Shown piece by piece: positions 6,361 to 6,793 of a DNA stretch of 6,793 nt. The position numbers were made by a program, and so were the translations under genes. Position 1 is the stretch's first letter, and each line of letters opens with the position of its first letter. The stretch spans positions 1 through 6,793 of the forward strand of contig CAAGGN010000138.1 of NCBI GenBank assembly GCA_900769375.1, read 5' to 3'. The notes beneath the pieces were generated by a model. That model was given only the letters and a program-made list of their open reading frames with translations. It did not search any database and was not told the DNA's origin. The DNA is from Clostridia bacterium (GTDB taxonomy: Bacteria; Bacillota; Clostridia; Oscillospirales; Acutalibacteraceae).

Positions 6361-6377
6361 AAAAACCTCACAATGTT

Positions 6378-6409
6378 AAAAAAATAGACGAGCAATACTG
6401 CCCGTCTAT
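6378..6409 (-). terminator. Intrinsic terminator after the HU gene
   Basis: On the minus strand ATAGACGGGC (6409-6400) pairs with GCTCGTCTAT (6393-6384) over 10 bp with one G-U pair and a 6-nt loop. A run of seven T follows (6384-6378; the first T closes the stem). It lies 20 nt after the HU stop codon. This lets the abundant HU transcript end separately from the rqcP-yabP cluster. The downstream rqcP ATG is only 17 nt beyond the T-run. Confidence 0.9.
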
Positions 6410-6429
6410 AATTTTAAGTAGCGCAAAAA

Positions 6430-6705
6430 TTATTTTGCAACAGCATCCTTAAGTGCCTTACCTGCCTTGAATACGGGATTCTTGGAAGCAGCAATCTTAA
6501 TGGTCTCTTTAGTGCGGGGGTTAACACCGGTTCTTGCAGCGCGGGTACGAACTTCAAAAGTACCGAAACCAACGAGCTGAACTTTATCGCCTGCCTTAAG
6601 AGTATCAACTACAGCGTCGATAACTGCGGCAACTGCCTTCTCTGCATCCTTCTTAGAAATCTCTGCTTTTGCAGCAACTGCTGCTACTAATTCTGTCTTG
6701 TTCAT
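6430..6705 (-). CDS. hup: DNA-binding protein HU (HU/IHF family)
   Basis: This 91-residue protein has the exact HU layout. The N-terminal helices (MNKTELVAAVAAKAEISKKDAEKAV) form the dimer body. The signature GFGTFEVRTRAARTG (46-60) leads into the DNA-gripping beta arm, with the kink-forming Pro63 in NPRT. The C-terminal helix is NPVFKAGKALKDAVAK. HU bends and compacts chromosomal DNA as a dimer. Residue 61, often Arg in GRNP, is Val here. The start is fixed by GGAGG at 6713-6717, 7 nt upstream. Gene position ahead of rqcP-yabP-yabQ-divIC matches Bacillus hbs. It has its own terminator and probably its own promoter upstream. The alanine- and lysine-rich composition is normal for HU. Confidence 0.98.
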   Translation of the reverse strand: MNKTELVAAVAAKAEISKKDAEKAVAAVIDAVVDTLKAGDKVQLVGFGTFEVRTRAARTGVNPRTKETIKIAASKNPVFKAGKALKDAVAK

Positions 6706-6712
6706 TTTAGAA

Positions 6713-6717
6713 CCTCC
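6713..6717 (-). promoter_or_regulatory. Ribosome binding site of the HU gene
   Basis: GGAGG on the minus strand lies 7 nt before the ATG. This is a near-optimal site, consistent with the high expression expected of HU. Confidence 0.85.
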
Positions 6718-6741
6718 AAAAAATTTTTATGAAACGCTGTT

Positions 6742-6762
6742 GGTAAGGGTGACACCCATACC
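6742..6762 (-). promoter_or_regulatory. Imperfect 21-bp dyad in the HU leader
   Basis: On the minus strand GGTATGGGTG, one T, then CACCCTTACC form ten-base arms that match at nine positions. As DNA it could be an operator. As RNA it could fold as an 8-bp stem with one mismatch and a 5-nt loop. It lies 36 nt upstream of the HU ATG, with AT-rich DNA on its promoter side. No factor is known to me for this sequence, so function is a guess. Confidence 0.4.
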
Positions 6763-6793
6763 ATACTATTTATTTTTAACATATTATTTAAAA

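Noticed and set aside
1..6793. CRISPR arrays, tRNA/rRNA genes, insertion sequences, att sites
   Set aside because: No repeat-spacer pattern, cloverleaf, rRNA segment, transposase or flanking inverted repeats were seen; the window is almost fully packed with conserved genes.

Overview
The window is a chromosomal segment in which every supportable gene lies on the minus strand. Read right to left, the order is HU, an RqcP/YabO-type S4 protein, YabP, YabQ, DivIC, a YabR-type S1 protein, a class I fumarase alpha subunit, a THUMP-type RNA methyltransferase, a diacylglycerol kinase-family lipid kinase, GroES, and the first two thirds of GroEL. HU-yabO-yabP-yabQ-divIC-yabR is a hallmark Firmicutes gene order, and yabP and yabQ are sporulation genes. 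With the AT-rich intergenic DNA, strong Shine-Dalgarno sites and a two-subunit [4Fe-4S] fumarase, this suggests an anaerobic, probably spore-forming member of Clostridia. The exact family cannot be read from the sequence.

Right block (6793 to about 4438): HU follows an AT-rich leader with a 21-bp imperfect dyad and ends at a strong intrinsic terminator. The rqcP-yabP-yabQ-divIC-yabR cluster follows with tight spacing (3-nt gap yabP/yabQ, overlap yabQ/divIC, 20-nt gap divIC/yabR) and ends at a second strong intrinsic terminator. The cluster joins ribosome rescue (RqcP), spore coat/cortex assembly (YabP, YabQ), division (DivIC) and RNA binding (YabR).

Middle block (4423 to 1514): the fumarase alpha gene overlaps the methyltransferase gene by 4 nt (ATGA), and the lipid kinase gene follows after 22 nt, so the three look co-transcribed. 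The partner fumarase beta gene is not next to alpha on either side.

Left block (about 1503 to 1): a sigma-A-like promoter precedes groES and groEL, 20 nt apart. I see no CIRCE operator between that promoter and groES. GroEL runs off the window edge.

Most of the window is conserved housekeeping and developmental DNA, and I found no new defence, mobile or RNA-based system. The points worth a second look are the fumarase alpha gene without its beta, two terminators placed almost on top of the next gene's ribosome binding site, groESL without CIRCE, altered signature motifs in the lipid kinase, and the dyad ahead of HU.
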